Below, one piece after another: positions 4,856 through 5,801 of a stretch of 5,801 bases of DNA (position 1 is the first letter of the stretch; each line of letters starts with the position of its first letter). A program made the translations under genes and the position numbers. The DNA comes from Balneola sp. (GTDB lineage: Bacteria; Bacteroidota; Rhodothermia; Balneolales; Balneolaceae): positions 1-5,801 of the forward strand of contig PCAT01000022.1 in assembly GCA_002730655.1 (NCBI GenBank). Direction: 5' to 3'. Below the pieces are notes generated by a model. It was given only the letters and a program-made list of their open reading frames with translations. It ran no database searches and was not told where the DNA came from.

Positions 4856-4871
4856 CTAAAAAAACTTTTAG
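4856..4871 (+). terminator. 3' hairpin after the 4462-4830 gene
   Basis: CTAAAA (4856-4861) and TTTTAG (4866-4871) pair around AAAC, and two flanking T-G wobbles extend the stem. An outer 6-bp pair, TTTATT (4849-4854) with AATAAA (4884-4889), could enclose it. The hairpin lies between the early promoter and the ATG of the next gene, so terminator and promoter are interleaved. Confidence 0.45.
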
Positions 4872-4892
4872 GGACCAAAAAGGAATAAATCA

Positions 4893-5468
4893 ATGGCATC
4901 GCCTCAATCTGTAATTGAAGTGTATTGCAAGATACCGACTAGGAGCGATATTGCTACAGAAGCAAGTGATATGAGTTGGTGTGTAGATGAAAAGCAGTGT
5001 CTTGCAGAAACCCTGTTTACCGCAATGCATGATAAGCATCCAGAAATATTTCCTACAGCAAACGAATGGAGAGGAGAATGGTTCGAGAGAAACGATGTGT
5101 ATCTTCAGTTTGAAGTAGATGATGAAAACAAAGTTGGAAGAGCTAAGTCTATCGGCGTTGACAAGGAGAATGGTGCTTACGAGAGTTTCATATTAGAGAG
5201 ACTTTGTAATATACACCACATAGCTAACAGTCTTAGGGACGATTACAGTCCAGACTACTATGGGGGCCCACACGGTTGGTCAACACAGTTTTCAAAGATA
5301 CTTCTGTTTGAAAAACTCATAAATGATGATGGCACAACAAGCTTCCACAAACAAGAGTTGTTTGACACGCCCACCGGCCAGACTTCTCATCAAAAATACT
5401 ATCTTCACCACAACGAGATTAACCCTCAGGACATAATCATAAGGAAGACAGTAAATGACGCAATTTAG
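4893..5468 (+). CDS. Hypothetical soluble protein, early-promoter driven
   Basis: I do not recognise this 191-residue protein. It has no membrane segment or signal peptide and is acidic and polar. Visible features are three scattered cysteines near the N-terminus (C12, C30, C36), an aromatic segment (W60, W63, F64, Y70, F73 at about 59-73), a Y-Y-G-G-P-H-G-W turn (122-129), and a histidine- and tyrosine-containing C-terminal part (H166, Y169, Y170, H172, H173). Alternating hydrophobic residues at about 68-75 suggest beta strands, giving a small mixed alpha/beta fold. A perfect AAAATTGA at 55 nt before the ATG marks it as an early gene, so a role in taking over the host or starting replication is plausible but unproven. 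A hairpin at 5492-5525 ends it. The next gene has the same type of promoter. Confidence 0.8.
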   Translation: MASPQSVIEVYCKIPTRSDIATEASDMSWCVDEKQCLAETLFTAMHDKHPEIFPTANEWRGEWFERNDVYLQFEVDDENKVGRAKSIGVDKENGAYESFILERLCNIHHIANSLRDDYSPDYYGGPHGWSTQFSKILLFEKLINDDGTTSFHKQELFDTPTGQTSHQKYYLHHNEINPQDIIIRKTVNDAI

Positions 5469-5491
5469 TTACGAACTTTGAGAAATGTCAT

Positions 5492-5525
5492 GTTGACAAT
5501 AAAATTAGAAAACTTTTTTGTCAAC
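5492..5525 (+). terminator. 3' hairpin after the 4893-5468 gene
   Basis: GTTGACAA (5492-5499) and TTGTCAAC (5518-5525) form a perfect 8-bp stem, extendable by four A-T pairs across a one-base bulge. It starts 23 nt after the TAG and lies just upstream of the next AAAATTGA. It fits the giant-virus polyadenylation hairpin. Confidence 0.6.
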
Positions 5526-5538
5526 TATTTAGTCAAAA

Positions 5539-5546
5539 AAAATTGA
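5539..5546 (+). promoter_or_regulatory. AAAATTGA early promoter of the gene at 5591
   Basis: A perfect AAAATTGA starts 52 nt before the ATG at 5591. The 16-nt stretch AAAATTGATTACTTAT matches the element at 4838 in 14 positions. It is preceded by an A run, as in the CroV form of the motif. Confidence 0.8.
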
Positions 5547-5556
5547 TTACTTATGG

Positions 5557-5572
5557 CCTACACAGCTGTAGG
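5557..5572 (+). repeat. Hairpin CCTACA-CAGC-TGTAGG between promoter and start
   Basis: A perfect 6-bp stem with a 4-nt loop lies 18 nt before the ATG at 5591 and after the early promoter. The previous gene already has its own hairpin, so this one may sit at the transcription start or in the 5' leader rather than act as a terminator. Confidence 0.45.
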
Positions 5573-5590
5573 TAAGAAAAAGATTAAATT

Positions 5591-5801
5591 ATGTCTAAGC
5601 GCGATAAATGCGCTTGCGCACTCACGACACTAGCGTGTATTGGGTTAACAATATTTACTATATTTATGTTCATTGATATGGCAAACTTTCACAAACTTGA
5701 TTGTGCTGATGGGTTTGACACATATTACATTGAAAAAGTGAATGGAAGTAGCGCTACTACCGAAAACAAAGAAAGGTCAGTGATGCTAGAAACTATGGGA
5801 T
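5591..5801 (+). CDS. N-terminal part of a small membrane-anchored protein (3' truncated by window end)
   Basis: From the ATG at 5591 the frame stays open for 70 codons to the window edge. The product starts with a short basic segment (M-S-K-R-D-K) followed by a Cys/Ala/Thr-rich hydrophobic helix at about residues 7-30 (with Cys7, Cys9, Cys15), which is a signal anchor or uncleaved signal peptide. Behind it comes a polar region with Cys38, a Y-Y-I-E-K stretch and an N-G-S sequon (residues 51-53), so the C-terminal part may lie in the lumen or outside. The perfect early promoter 52 nt upstream and the absence of a competing frame support it as real. Function is unknown, and the protein may be much longer. 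Confidence 0.75.
   Translation, partial: MSKRDKCACALTTLACIGLTIFTIFMFIDMANFHKLDCADGFDTYYIEKVNGSSATTENKERSVMLETMG

Noticed and set aside
5597..5615. AAGCGC / GCGCTT hairpin just after the 5591 start codon
   Set aside because: A 6-bp stem with a 7-nt loop inside codons 3-9; it could be chance in a GC-rich patch, and there is no comparison to support a role.
1..5801. tRNA, rRNA or insertion sequence
   Set aside because: I saw no cloverleaf-like arm set, rRNA core sequence, transposase frame or terminal inverted repeats with target duplications.

Overview
The window looks like part of a nucleocytoplasmic large DNA virus genome, most likely a mimivirus-like (Imitervirales) or related aquatic giant virus. 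The evidence is: compact intron-free genes on both strands with short AT-rich spacers; no Shine-Dalgarno signals; two perfect copies of AAAATTGA, the known Mimivirus/CroV early promoter element, each about 45 nt before a start codon; TCTA tetramers in AT-rich DNA just before several other starts, as in CroV late promoters; palindromic hairpins directly after most stop codons, as in the Mimivirus 'hairpin rule' for mRNA 3' ends; and a C2H2 zinc-finger protein whose C-terminal domain (R-P-L-H-C-T-D-x-K-R ... Y-V-K ... G-W) I recognise from giant-virus gene sets. No hallmark gene (capsid, polymerase, ATPase) is present, so the lineage is an inference.

Layout. 1-93 is the C-terminal tail of a protein made of Gly/His-rich hexapeptide repeats. 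Then come four plus-strand genes: 124-885, a probably myristoylated coiled-coil protein with two C-terminal membrane helices; 978-1379, a variant RING-like protein with a C-terminal membrane anchor; 1478-2188, a six- to seven-helix membrane protein beginning MCFNA; and 2247-3023, a cysteine-rich protein with an F-box-like C-terminus. The last abuts, with no intervening base, a convergent minus-strand zinc-finger gene (3024-4109). A 352-nt non-coding region (4110-4461), rich in A/T tracts and nested inverted repeats, separates that gene from the divergent 4462-4830, a small four-helix membrane protein. Then follow 4893-5468, an unrecognised soluble protein, and 5591 to the window end, the start of a protein with an N-terminal membrane helix.

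How it fits together. The promoter signals suggest two temporal groups. Three left-hand genes (124, 1478, 4462) carry TCTA 14-15 nt before ATG, and a fourth (2247) carries it 3 nt before, consistent with late expression. Three of these four encode membrane proteins. The two right-most genes carry AAAATTGA and would be early. Five hairpins serve six of the eight gene 3' ends in the window. One of them straddles the abutting stop codons of the convergent pair and could end both transcripts. I see no complete metabolic or defence system; the interest lies in the regulatory layout and in several poorly characterised viral protein families.
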